Shown here one piece after another: positions 44,477 through 52,641 of a stretch of DNA of 64,000 nt. The number at the start of each line of letters is the position of its first letter. Position 1 is the stretch's first letter. Both the position numbers and the translations under genes were made by a program. The notes beneath the pieces were generated by a model. It was not told the DNA's origin, did no database searches, and saw nothing but the letters and a program-made list of their open reading frames with translations. The DNA is taken from positions 1 through 64,000 of the forward strand of contig CARTDA010000013.1 of the NCBI GenBank assembly GCA_949066965.1. Reading direction: 5' to 3'. The stretch is from COE1 sp949066965 (GTDB lineage Bacteria > Bacillota > Clostridia > Lachnospirales > Lachnospiraceae).

Positions 44477-44944
44477 ATGCCCACAATGGCGGTTATGACA
44501 GGCATTCAGGCAAGCGGCAAGAGCACATTTTGCAAAAGTAATTTACCCGGATATGTCAGAATCAACCTCGACACGCTTCACACACGCAACAAGGAAAACT
44601 TGGCGATGGACGAGGCATTTTGCGCGAAAAGGGACATAGTCATCGACAACACGAACCCGACAGCCGCGGAGCGCAGAAAATATATCCTGAAGGCAAGAGA
44701 ACATGGCTACCGCGTCATCGGCTATTTTATGCAGTCGCGGTTACAGGAGTGCACCGCCCGGAATGAGCTGCGGGAGGGCAGGGCAAAAATTCCCGTAAGG
44801 GCAATTGCGGCGACTTCAAATAAACTGGAAATACCATCCTATGAGGAAGGATTTGACGAACTGTATTTTGTCTGTATGACAGATACAGGGATGTGCGTTG
44901 AAAAGTGGCGGACAGAGGAGTTGGGGAAACAAGATGAAATTTGA
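44477..44944 (+). CDS. P-loop polynucleotide-kinase-like protein
   Basis: A 155-residue ATPase. Walker A is GIQASGKST (residues 9-17); the segment RINLDTLHTR and the later VIDNTNPTAAERRKYI are typical of T4 Pnkp-type 5'-OH nucleic acid kinases and related small AAA kinases. No phosphatase or ligase domain is attached. The ATG at 44477 follows AGGAGG. The stop codon overlaps the next gene (Thg1-like) by 11 bases, so the two are coupled. The pairing suggests RNA end processing, for example tRNA repair. That is inference, as no substrate is evident. Confidence 0.75.
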   Translation: MPTMAVMTGIQASGKSTFCKSNLPGYVRINLDTLHTRNKENLAMDEAFCAKRDIVIDNTNPTAAERRKYILKAREHGYRVIGYFMQSRLQECTARNELREGRAKIPVRAIAATSNKLEIPSYEEGFDELYFVCMTDTGMCVEKWRTEELGKQDEI

Positions 44945-45488
44945 TGAATTAGACAAAAAGATGCGCGTATACGAACAGTCGCTGGATCAGATTATCCTGC
45001 CGGAAATTTATCTGGTGGCACGGCTTGACGGCAGGGGATTCACAAGACTGACAAAAGAAATATGCAAATTTGAGGCGCCGTTTGACTGCGGGATTGTTCC
45101 CTTCCCCACGCTTGAGCGTGTACAGGATTATTTCCTGTGGCGGCAGGAGGATGCGCACAGAAATTCCTTGAATGCGCACTGTTACTGGATGCTCAGAAAA
45201 GAGGGAAAGACCGTCCAGGAGGCAACCAGGGAGCTTGAGGGGCAGTCTGTGGGCTACAAGAATGAGCTTCTTTTTTCAAGGGGAATTAATTTTGACAAGC
45301 TCCCATCGTGGCAGAAGCGCGGAATCGGGGTCTGGAAGGAGCAGTATGAAAAGGAAGGCATGAACCCCCTGACAGGAAAATGCGAGACCGCAGTGCGAAG
45401 GAGGCTGAAGGTGGAGTATGAGCTGCCGCTTGGTAAAGCGTATGCGGAACGAATCAGCAGTTTTCTGGATTTGGAGAATGTAGTATAA
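44934..45488 (+). CDS. Thg1-like 3'-5' polymerase with internal deletion
   Basis: A 184-residue relative of tRNA-His guanylyltransferase. The N-terminus is intact (YLVARLDGRGFTRLTKE, with the first metal-binding Asp32). The C-terminal part matches the family (RVQDYFLWRQEDAHRNSLN, CYWMLRKEG, ELLFSRGINFDKLPSWQKRG). Between them the protein jumps from KFEAPFD to CGIVPFP at residues 50-52. In complete bacterial members about 65-75 residues lie here, including the YTESDEISLLF motif with the second catalytic carboxylates. The frame is open, so this is an in-frame deletion, probably between two TTTGAC copies (45081-45086). The product is probably catalytically dead. Confidence 0.8.
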   Translation: MKFDELDKKMRVYEQSLDQIILPEIYLVARLDGRGFTRLTKEICKFEAPFDCGIVPFPTLERVQDYFLWRQEDAHRNSLNAHCYWMLRKEGKTVQEATRELEGQSVGYKNELLFSRGINFDKLPSWQKRGIGVWKEQYEKEGMNPLTGKCETAVRRRLKVEYELPLGKAYAERISSFLDLENVV

Positions 45489-45510
45489 AAAGAAAGAGAG
45501 GAAAAACAAA

Positions 45511-45948
45511 ATGAAATTTGAACAGTTACAAAAAGACATGATGGCGGCAATGAAGGCACGTGACAAGGTGAGAAAGGATGCACTTTCCGCACTGGTGTCG
45601 GCGGCGAAAAAGGTTGCCATAGACGAGAACTGCCGCGACAACATCAGCGAGGAGATTGTAGACCGCGTGATTTTAAAAGAAATAAAGTCCGTAAAGGAAC
45701 AGCTTGATACCTGTCCTGACACCAGGGAAGACTTAAAGCAGGAGTATCAGGCAAGGTACGACATTTTTCAGGAGTATGCGCCAAAAATGATGTCGGCTGA
45801 GGAGATTGAGGCGTTTATCACGGAGAAATTTGCGGATGTTGCGGCGCAGAAGAATAAGGGACTGATTATGAAGACAATCATGCCGGAGTTAAAGGGCAAG
45901 GCGGATGGCAGCGTGATTAACCAGGTCGTGGCAAAGCTCTGCCAGTAA
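45511..45948 (+). CDS. yqeY: GatB/YqeY-domain protein
   Basis: A 145-residue helical protein matching YqeY (MKFEQLQKDMMAAMKARDKVRKDALSAL; APKMMSAEEIEAFI; KGLIMKTIMPELKGKADGSVINQVVAKL). The domain also occurs at the C-terminus of GatB and binds the tRNA elbow; the free-standing protein has an uncertain role in tRNA metabolism. AGAGAGG precedes the start. It lies 22 bp after the Thg1-like gene and may share its transcript, fitting a tRNA-related neighbourhood, though YqeY is common in other contexts. Confidence 0.93.
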   Translation: MKFEQLQKDMMAAMKARDKVRKDALSALVSAAKKVAIDENCRDNISEEIVDRVILKEIKSVKEQLDTCPDTREDLKQEYQARYDIFQEYAPKMMSAEEIEAFITEKFADVAAQKNKGLIMKTIMPELKGKADGSVINQVVAKLCQ

Positions 45949-45989
45949 GGAATGAAAAAATGAACAGGGTTCTGGCATGAGGTATCGCT

Positions 45990-46700
45990 ATGAGAAAAAT
46001 CATGAAATTTATCGTATCTGCCATATTGTTTCCGGCCTTAATCGTTTCCACTGCACTTTTGGTGTATCTGCATTTTTTTGCAGACAGTGACAGGAATTTG
46101 TCCGGCGAATGGACTGCCAGCCTGGACATGACAGACCAGGCTGCGGTCACGGCGCTTGGCTGGCTGCAGGACATTGAGGCGGTATCCGTTTCCATGCAGG
46201 ATATGGAGAATGCCATGCAGGGACTGGGCATTGAGGTGCGGCTGACATTTGAACAGGATGCCCGGTCTGAGAGAACGTTCCGGTGCAGAGTGCTGCCAGA
46301 AAGTTATGATGCCTGCAGTCAGGCAGCTTATGAAGCGTTTGCTTCGGTTTTCAGGGAACTTTTGGCAGAGCGGCTTCGCATGGCAGGCTATGCAGGGAGC
46401 ACGGACGAGGAGGCTGTAGAAACGCTTGTGACCGAGACATTTGGGATGTCCACGGTTTCCTATTTAATGACCTGTGGACCGCAGCTGCTGCCTTCCATGG
46501 AAGAACTACAGTCGCAGTATGACGGCAGCGGAACCTATCAGGCAGCGGGGGACATTCTGACCAGGCAGTTTGATGATGGCGGGGCGGTAATGACAAGGGC
46601 GGAGCGCTACATTCGCAAGGATGCCAGCCTGATTCTGATGGGTGAGCGTGCGGATTCCCCTGTGTTATATACATTGCAGCAAACACCAAAACAGGAATAG
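45990..46700 (+). CDS. Exported protein of unknown function
   Basis: A 236-residue protein with an N-terminal membrane anchor or signal (about residues 5-27, FIVSAILFPALIVSTALLVYLHFF) and an extracytoplasmic domain starting DRNLSGEWTASLDMTDQA, a lipocalin-like SGEWTASLD opening. No catalytic motif. GAGGT precedes the ATG. It lies 30 bp before a DD-carboxypeptidase gene on the same strand, so a cell-envelope role is plausible. Not recognised as a named family. Confidence 0.6.
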   Translation: MRKIMKFIVSAILFPALIVSTALLVYLHFFADSDRNLSGEWTASLDMTDQAAVTALGWLQDIEAVSVSMQDMENAMQGLGIEVRLTFEQDARSERTFRCRVLPESYDACSQAAYEAFASVFRELLAERLRMAGYAGSTDEEAVETLVTETFGMSTVSYLMTCGPQLLPSMEELQSQYDGSGTYQAAGDILTRQFDDGGAVMTRAERYIRKDASLILMGERADSPVLYTLQQTPKQE

Positions 46701-46730
46701 TTATCGTGCCGCATAAAATGGAGGAGCCCA

Positions 46731-48170
46731 ATGAAAAAAAATTTACAGCGATTAAGTTGTTATATTCTTTCCATAATTTTGGTGTGTGCCATCCTGCCTT
46801 TTCGGGCAGATGCAAGCTATGAGATTGTGGGACTTTGTCAGGTGCAGACGGATGTCAGCGCCACTGGTACGGTAAAAACACTGGATTACAGTTATGACAA
46901 CAATACGTATTTTTCCCTGCGGGACATCGCCATGATTCTCAAGGACAGCGGCAAATCATTTTCCCTGGAGGTCACGAAAAATGCCATTGCGCTGAATGTG
47001 GGAGATGTCTACACGCCAGTCGGGGTGGAGAACGCCCCCTGGGAAATCAGCGAAAACCCTGATATTTCCCTGCGGCGGAACGAATTTAAGGTAAATGGGC
47101 AAAAGGTATTTTACTATACCATGATAACGGCACTGCCTTCTGGCGATTACGACTGCTTTATGATGGCAGCGGATTTTGCCATGATTCTGGATGTGGATGT
47201 CAGCGTTCCAAGTGCAGGCGTCCTTCAAATCCATACACAGACGCCGTTTGGCATTTCCCCCGCTGCGCTGGAACAGGCTGGATATTTTTATGGGGTCAAT
47301 GGCGTGCTGGCAGGAGATGCCACCACTGGGGAAATCTATTACCAGTACCAGTCCGGCAATGCCTATCCCATTGCCAGTACATCCAAGCTGATGACATGCC
47401 TTTTGACGATGGATGCCCTCTCCGCAGGGCAGATTTCGCTTGACCAGACAGTCACTGTCTCGGAGTCAGTCCGGGCGTTGTCTGAATCGGACGACGGGGT
47501 GATTCCTTTTGAAGCCGGGCAGCAGATTACGGTGCAGGAGCTTTTAATAGGGGCGCTTCTGCCGTCCAGCAACGAGTGTGCGCTGTGCCTGGCTGAGACG
47601 ATTGCAGGCTCGGAGGAGGCGTTTGTGCAGCTGATGAACCAGAAAGCGTCGAATTTGGGGCTTTCCCAGGCGGTTTTTTACAATAGCCACGGCCTGCCCT
47701 CGTTCACGCAGGATCCTGTTCCCGCAAAGCGTCAGAACCGCATGAGCGCGGAGGATATGTTCCGGATGGTGTCCTATCTGCTGAAGGTATATCCGCAGAT
47801 TAAAGATATCACTTCCATGCAGGAGGCAACGCTGCCATCCATGGAGCTTGAGGTGCGCAATTCGAATCCGCTTCTGCGCAATATGTCCGAAGTCACAGGA
47901 TTGAAAACAGGAACAACCAATAAATCCGGGGCATGTCTGGTCACGTCCCTTACTGCGGATGACGGCACAATGACGCATGATTTGGTGGTTGTCGTCCTGG
48001 GGACGGAGGATTCCATTGAAAGGGGGCGTGTTTCCGGGCTGCTTGCACGATATGCCCTGCAGGCTTTTTCGCTGGGAGTGGAGGAGACGGATGCCGTGGC
48101 AGCTCCCGGGAACCTTCCCCGGAATGCCGAGGCGGCAGTGGACTGGATTCTTGAAACGTCAAGAAAATAA
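46731..48170 (+). CDS. D-alanyl-D-alanine carboxypeptidase (PBP5/DacF type)
   Basis: A 479-residue exported serine peptidase trimming the peptidoglycan stem peptide. Signal peptide about 1-28; residues about 30-165 form a stalk domain resembling the copper-amine-oxidase N-terminal-like fold (TYFSLRDIAMILKDSG); the peptidase domain carries Ser216-x-x-Lys219 (STSK), Ser279-Ser-Asn281 and Lys392-Thr-Gly394. All three penicillin-binding motifs are intact. The N-terminal stalk is unusual for this enzyme class. There is no obvious C-terminal amphipathic anchor, so it may be released or held by the stalk. Confidence 0.9.
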   Translation: MKKNLQRLSCYILSIILVCAILPFRADASYEIVGLCQVQTDVSATGTVKTLDYSYDNNTYFSLRDIAMILKDSGKSFSLEVTKNAIALNVGDVYTPVGVENAPWEISENPDISLRRNEFKVNGQKVFYYTMITALPSGDYDCFMMAADFAMILDVDVSVPSAGVLQIHTQTPFGISPAALEQAGYFYGVNGVLAGDATTGEIYYQYQSGNAYPIASTSKLMTCLLTMDALSAGQISLDQTVTVSESVRALSESDDGVIPFEAGQQITVQELLIGALLPSSNECALCLAETIAGSEEAFVQLMNQKASNLGLSQAVFYNSHGLPSFTQDPVPAKRQNRMSAEDMFRMVSYLLKVYPQIKDITSMQEATLPSMELEVRNSNPLLRNMSEVTGLKTGTTNKSGACLVTSLTADDGTMTHDLVVVVLGTEDSIERGRVSGLLARYALQAFSLGVEETDAVAAPGNLPRNAEAAVDWILETSRK

Positions 48171-48186
48171 GGAGTGGGGTATCGCC

Positions 48187-49512
48187 ATGGAACAGATGAC
48201 ACTTTTTGACAGGGAAACACCGCAGCCGCTGGCAGCAAGGCTGCGGCCGCAGTGCCTTGAGGAGTACGCGGGACAGGCGCATTTGCTTGGAAAGGGAAAG
48301 GTGCTGCGGCGGCTGATAGAGAATGACCAGGTATCCTCCATGATATTCTGGGGACCGCCGGGCGTGGGGAAGACGACGCTTGCGCGGATTATCGCAGGAA
48401 CGACAAAGTCTGCCTTCATAGATTTTTCCGCGGTGACAAGCGGGATTAAGGAAATACGTGCGGTGATGGAGCAGGCGGAGCAAAACCGCCGTTTCGGGGA
48501 GCGGACGATTGTGTTTGTGGATGAGATTCACCGGTTTAACAAGGCGCAGCAGGATGCCTTCCTGCCGTTTGTCGAAAAAGGAAGCATTGTCCTGATTGGC
48601 GCCACGACAGAGAATCCGTCCTTTGAAATCAACAGCGCCCTTTTATCCAGATGCAAGGTATTTGTGCTGCACGCGCTGACGGCGGAGGACCTGACAGGGC
48701 TGCTCCACCGTGCCTTGGAGGACAGCAGGGGATTTGGCATGCAGCAGGTAAACATTTCAGAAAACATGATTGAAATGATTGCAAATTTTGCAAACGGGGA
48801 TGCAAGATGTGCGCTTTCAACGCTGGAGATGGTTGTCCTGAACGGCGAGATAGCCAAAGACGGAACGGTAACCGTCACAGAGGAGACCCTGGAGCAGTGT
48901 ACTTCCAAGAAATCACTGCTCTATGACAAAAAGGGTGAGGAGCACTATAATCTCATATCCGCGCTGCACAAGTCCATGAGAAACTCGGATCCCGATGCGG
49001 CAGTATACTGGCTTGCCCGGATGCTGGAAGCAGGGGAGGATCCGCTGTATGTCGCAAGGCGCGTGATTCGGTTTGCAAGCGAGGATGTCGGGCTTGCGGA
49101 CGCGAATGCCCTTTCGGTTGCAGTGGCGGCATATCAGGCATGCCATTTTATCGGAATGCCCGAGTGCACGGTGCACCTGACGCAGGCGGTCGTATACCTT
49201 TCGCTTGCGCCCAAGTCCAACGCACTGTACATGGCATACGAGCATGCCAAGACGGATGCCGTTGCGCAGCTTGCCGAACCGGTGCCGCTCGTGATACGCA
49301 ATGCGGTCACAGGGCTGATGGGGGAACTGGATTATGGAAGAGGATACCAGTATGCCCACGATACACAGGAAAAACTCACGAATATGCAGTGCCTGCCTGA
49401 TTCCCTTCTCGGAAGGGAATATTACCAGCCTACCAGCCAGGGAAAAGAGGCGCACCTTAAGGAACGGCTGGAGCAGATAAAGGAGTGGAAACGCCGGCTG
49501 CCAGATGAATGA
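48187..49512 (+). CDS. rarA: Replication-associated recombination protein A (RarA/MgsA)
   Basis: A 441-residue AAA+ ATPase acting at stalled replication forks. It contains Walker A (GPPGVGKTTLARII), Walker B (VFVDEIHRFNKAQQDAFLP), sensor 1 (GATTENPSFE), the arginine-finger region SRCKVF and the C-terminal tetramerisation domain (HYNLISALHKSMRNSDPDAA). The ATG at 48187 has GGAGTGGGG upstream and begins with the family-like MEQMTLFD. The frame is open further upstream, but there it overlaps the carboxypeptidase gene. Confidence 0.95.
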   Translation: MEQMTLFDRETPQPLAARLRPQCLEEYAGQAHLLGKGKVLRRLIENDQVSSMIFWGPPGVGKTTLARIIAGTTKSAFIDFSAVTSGIKEIRAVMEQAEQNRRFGERTIVFVDEIHRFNKAQQDAFLPFVEKGSIVLIGATTENPSFEINSALLSRCKVFVLHALTAEDLTGLLHRALEDSRGFGMQQVNISENMIEMIANFANGDARCALSTLEMVVLNGEIAKDGTVTVTEETLEQCTSKKSLLYDKKGEEHYNLISALHKSMRNSDPDAAVYWLARMLEAGEDPLYVARRVIRFASEDVGLADANALSVAVAAYQACHFIGMPECTVHLTQAVVYLSLAPKSNALYMAYEHAKTDAVAQLAEPVPLVIRNAVTGLMGELDYGRGYQYAHDTQEKLTNMQCLPDSLLGREYYQPTSQGKEAHLKERLEQIKEWKRRLPDE

Positions 49513-49589
49513 GTTCACATACCGGGATGACACGCTGTTCCATGGTATCCTTATGGTTACGTGGAATGCATGGGAGGTTTGGAAAAAGT

Positions 49590-50378
49590 ATGTTTTTACC
49601 TGAGAAGATAAAAAGGATCATTGCGGATGAGCGGTTTGAGACAGATACTGTCGGCATGTCGGAGGCATCTGTTTTGGTCGGAAAAAATAAGGTTTTGAAG
49701 GTGCAGGAATATTCGGAGGAAGCGGAGAATGAATATCGTATGATGCGCTTTCTGCATGGAAAGCTTCCGGTTCCGCTGCCATATGCCCATGAGGTGGCAG
49801 ATGGCAAATCGTATCTGCTGATGAGTAAATGCAAGGGGCAGATGTCATGTTCCCATGCGTATATGGAGAATCCCGCTGTCTTATGCAGGCTCCTCGCAGA
49901 CGGCCTCAAAAAGCTGTGGAGTATGGACATTGCAGGCTGTCCGTCTGACCAGAGTCTCCCCCATAAGCTTGCCATGGCGGAATACAATATAGCGAACGGC
50001 CTGGTTGATCTGGAGCATGTGGAGCCTGATACATTTGGCGAAAATGGTTTTCAGAATCCCTCTGAATTGCTGCAATGGCTCCATGAGAACAAGCCGGATG
50101 AAGAACTGGTTTTATCACACGGAGACTACTGTCTTCCAAATATATTTGGCACGCAGGGAGAAGTGTCCGGGCTGATTGATTTAGGGAAGACTGGCATCGC
50201 CGATAAATGGTGTGACATCGCGATATGCTACAGGAGTCTGTCCCATAACTACGGCGGAAGATATCAGAAAAACATTACCTTTACGGGCTATGAGGAAACA
50301 CTCCTTTTCCGGGAGCTGGGAATAGAACCGGACTGGGAAAAGATACGGTATTATATACTGCTGGACGAGTTGTTCTAA
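49590..50378 (+). CDS. APH(3')-like aminoglycoside phosphotransferase
   Basis: A 262-residue kinase-fold protein, the typical APH(3') length. Key residues keep the spacing of APH(3')-IIIa: His177-Gly-Asp179 catalytic loop, Asn184, and metal-binding Asp197 in GLIDLGKTG. N-terminal nucleotide-binding Lys residues in KVLKVQEYSEEAENEY and LPVPLPYAHE also match. It could phosphorylate aminoglycosides of the kanamycin type. The sequence is not one of the mobile resistance alleles I know, and no transposon is near, so it looks chromosomal. Actual resistance is unproven. ATG at 49590 after GGGAGG with a 12-nt spacer; earlier in-frame ATGs add unrelated sequence. Confidence 0.8.
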   Translation: MFLPEKIKRIIADERFETDTVGMSEASVLVGKNKVLKVQEYSEEAENEYRMMRFLHGKLPVPLPYAHEVADGKSYLLMSKCKGQMSCSHAYMENPAVLCRLLADGLKKLWSMDIAGCPSDQSLPHKLAMAEYNIANGLVDLEHVEPDTFGENGFQNPSELLQWLHENKPDEELVLSHGDYCLPNIFGTQGEVSGLIDLGKTGIADKWCDIAICYRSLSHNYGGRYQKNITFTGYEETLLFRELGIEPDWEKIRYYILLDELF

Positions 50379-50404
50379 GCGCTAAAAGATTAATATCGAA
50401 ATAG

Positions 50405-50431
50405 AAAAACCCTTGATTTTCAAGTTTTTCT
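50405..50431. terminator. Hairpin after the APH gene, overlapping the rib promoter
   Basis: Approximately AGAAAAAC pairs with GTTTTTCT around TTGATTTTCAA. The T-run sits in the downstream arm. The same bases include the -35 of the riboflavin promoter. Confidence 0.5.
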
Positions 50432-50441
50432 GTGTTATATT
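50413..50441 (+). promoter_or_regulatory. Sigma-A promoter of the riboflavin operon
   Basis: TTGATT and TATATT with a 17-bp spacer, just upstream of the FMN riboswitch. Transcription would begin about 50448. Confidence 0.6.
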
Positions 50442-50463
50442 TATCCACATAAGTAAATAATAA

Positions 50464-50588
50464 GTCTTCAGGGCAGGGTGCGATTCCCTACCGGTGGTAA
50501 AGCCCACGAGCCTTCCGCGGTCAATGACAGCGGGGCATGATTTGGTGAGATTCCAAAGCCGACAGTAAAGTCTGGATGAAAGAAGATG
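50464..50588 (+). ncRNA. FMN riboswitch (RFN element)
   Basis: The conserved core is present: TCTTCAGGGCAGGGTG at the 5' side, CGATTCCCTACCGG, GGTAAAGCCCACGAGCC, the GATTTGGTGAGATTCC segment, CCGACAGTAAAGTC and closing GGATGAAAGAAGA. It precedes ribD-ribE-ribBA-ribH and would shut the operon off when FMN is abundant. Downstream, AAAGAA and TTCTTT (about 50600-50641) enclose a CTGCCG/CGGCAG hairpin that may be part of the terminating expression platform. Confidence 0.95.
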
Positions 50589-50690
50589 TAAATATATTTG
50601 AAAGAAGGCTCCGGCTGCCGGACGGCAGGGTGCTGTTCTTTGAATGTATCAAGTCCTGAATTATAGTGATATAGTTTGGGATTTTTTAAT

Positions 50691-50782
50691 TATGCACACG
50701 GGCGTCCAAATGAAATATGTCAGCAGGCTGCCGGACGCCCGGCGCGCGAGCAGGGAGGATGGCTCTTCCTTACTCGATTTTT
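50691..50782 (+). repeat. Two-hairpin repeat R, copy 1 (before ribD)
   Basis: TATGCACACGGGCGTCC pairs internally (GGGCGTCC with GGACGCCC), followed by a second stem (CGAG...CTCG). It is almost identical to 62711-62800 and partly to 55865-55897. It sits between the riboswitch and the ribD ribosome binding site, within the operon leader, right after a T-run (ATTTTTTAAT). Confidence 0.8.
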
Positions 50783-50832
50783 CCAATGAAATGTAGGTTC
50801 AGGGAGCCTATGAATGAAAAAAGGAGGCATCC

Positions 50833-51951
50833 ATGACAGATAACGAATATATGCTGCGAGCCGTCGAGCTGGCGAAGCGTGGTATCGGTGCGGTAAACCC
50901 AAACCCGCTTGTCGGTGCGGTCATTACAAGGGACGGACAGATACTGGCGGAGGGGTGGCATGCGCGCTGCGGGGAGCTGCATGCGGAGCGCAATGCCATA
51001 AAAAATTTTTATGAAAAGCATCCCGAAGGGAATCTTAAGGGCGCCACAATCTATGTCACGCTCGAGCCCTGCTGTCACTACGGAAAGACACCGCCATGCA
51101 CGGAGGCAATCATGGAAAATGGTTTTGGGCGAGTCGTAATCGGCTCTGGTGACCCGAATCCGCTTGTGGCTGGAAAAGGCATACAGATGCTGCGTGATGC
51201 CGGAATCGAGGTCGTCACAAATGTCACGAAGGAAGCGTGCGACGCGTTAAATGATGTATTTTTCCATTATATACGAAGCAGGACGCCGTATGTCGTGATG
51301 AAGTATGCCATGACACTTGATGGCAAGATTGCCACATACGCGGGAAAGTCAAAGTGGATAACTGGCGAAAAGGCAAGGGAGAATGTGCACAGGGACAGGA
51401 ACCGTTATATGGGCATCATGGTGGGTGTGGGCACTGTCATGGCGGACAACCCGATGCTGGACTGCCGTCTTCCGGAGGGAGGGCGCAATCCGGTGCGGAT
51501 AATTGCCGACACCAATCTCCGTACACCGCCGGACTGCCGGATTGTGGCAACTGCAAAGGAGATACCGACCATTATTGCGACAGCGTGCGCGGACAGTGAG
51601 CTGCAGGAGCCGTATCTTGCGAAATACTGCAAGGTGATTGAGGTGCCGTCCGCGTCGCAGGGACAAGGGATAGATTTAAAGGCGCTTATGGAAAAGCTGG
51701 GCGGAGAAGGGATTGACAGCATTCTTCTCGAAGGAGGCGGGACATTAAACTACTCTGCCTTGAGAAGCGGCATCGTCAACAAGGTTCAGGCGTATATTGC
51801 GCCAAAACTCTTTGGGGGAAGCGGTGCGAAATCGCCGGTCGGCGGCATGGGATTTGCAGAGGTTGCAGACTGCATTCATTTGAAAAATACACATATTAGC
51901 ATGTTTGATGGGGACATACTGATAGAGGGTGAAGTAGAGGGAACAGTTTAG
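50833..51951 (+). CDS. ribD: Riboflavin biosynthesis deaminase/reductase RibD
   Basis: A 372-residue bifunctional enzyme. The N-terminal deaminase (about 1-145) has the zinc site HAERNAI and LEPCCHYGKTPPC. The C-terminal reductase (about 146-370) contains MKYAMTLDGKIAT, SKWITGE, VGVGTVMADNPMLDCRLP and LLEGGGTLN. It catalyses the second and third steps from the GTP-derived pyrimidine. AAAGGAGG precedes the start. First gene of the FMN-riboswitch operon. Confidence 0.96.
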   Translation: MTDNEYMLRAVELAKRGIGAVNPNPLVGAVITRDGQILAEGWHARCGELHAERNAIKNFYEKHPEGNLKGATIYVTLEPCCHYGKTPPCTEAIMENGFGRVVIGSGDPNPLVAGKGIQMLRDAGIEVVTNVTKEACDALNDVFFHYIRSRTPYVVMKYAMTLDGKIATYAGKSKWITGEKARENVHRDRNRYMGIMVGVGTVMADNPMLDCRLPEGGRNPVRIIADTNLRTPPDCRIVATAKEIPTIIATACADSELQEPYLAKYCKVIEVPSASQGQGIDLKALMEKLGGEGIDSILLEGGGTLNYSALRSGIVNKVQAYIAPKLFGGSGAKSPVGGMGFAEVADCIHLKNTHISMFDGDILIEGEVEGTV

Positions 51952-51972
51952 CCGGCTGAAGGAGGATAACAG

Positions 51973-52620
51973 ATGTTCACAGGAATCATTGAGGAAATCG
52001 GTGAGATACTTGCGGTACAGAGAAATACAGCGTCCATGATACTGACCATAAAAGCGCAAAAAATTCTGGATGACATCCAGGTTGGCGACAGCGTGGCAAC
52101 GAACGGTGTCTGCCTGACCGTGGTGGGGATTGCAGGCAGCTCCTTTCAGGCGGATGTCATGCATGAGACGATGCGCCGCTCATCACTTGGAAAACTAAAA
52201 ATCGGTTCCAGGGTGAATCTTGAGCGTGCAATGCGGGCGGACGGAAGGTTTGGCGGCCATATGGTGGCAGGGCACATCGATGGCACAGGCACCATAACGG
52301 ATATCCGGAAGGATGATAACGCGGTATGGTACACCATAGCGGCAGAACAGCAGATACTGCGCTATATCATAGAAAAGGGTTCCATAGCGATAGACGGGAT
52401 AAGCCTCACGGTTGCGGCTGTGTCCAAGGCAGATTTCTCGGTGTCAATTATCCCCCATACATTGCAGGAGACAACGCTTGCAGGACGCAGGACAGGGGAT
52501 TTGGTAAATTTGGAAAATGACATGGTCGGAAAGTATATTGAGAAATTTCTGATACAGGAAACACAGAAGAATGCCAGTCATATTGACACGAATTTTTTAG
52601 CCCAGAATGGGTTTATCTGA
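51973..52620 (+). CDS. ribE: Riboflavin synthase alpha chain RibE
   Basis: A 215-residue enzyme of two similar barrels, each with the family motif: MFTGIIEEIGEI at the start and the second-half MVAGHIDGTGTI. VGDSVATNGVCLTV and KGSIAIDGISLTV are the repeated lumazine-binding segments. It dismutates two 6,7-dimethyl-8-ribityllumazines into riboflavin. GAAGGAGG site, 21 bp after ribD. Confidence 0.96.
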   Translation: MFTGIIEEIGEILAVQRNTASMILTIKAQKILDDIQVGDSVATNGVCLTVVGIAGSSFQADVMHETMRRSSLGKLKIGSRVNLERAMRADGRFGGHMVAGHIDGTGTITDIRKDDNAVWYTIAAEQQILRYIIEKGSIAIDGISLTVAAVSKADFSVSIIPHTLQETTLAGRRTGDLVNLENDMVGKYIEKFLIQETQKNASHIDTNFLAQNGFI

Positions 52621-52641
52621 TAAAACAAAAGGAGGCATAAC

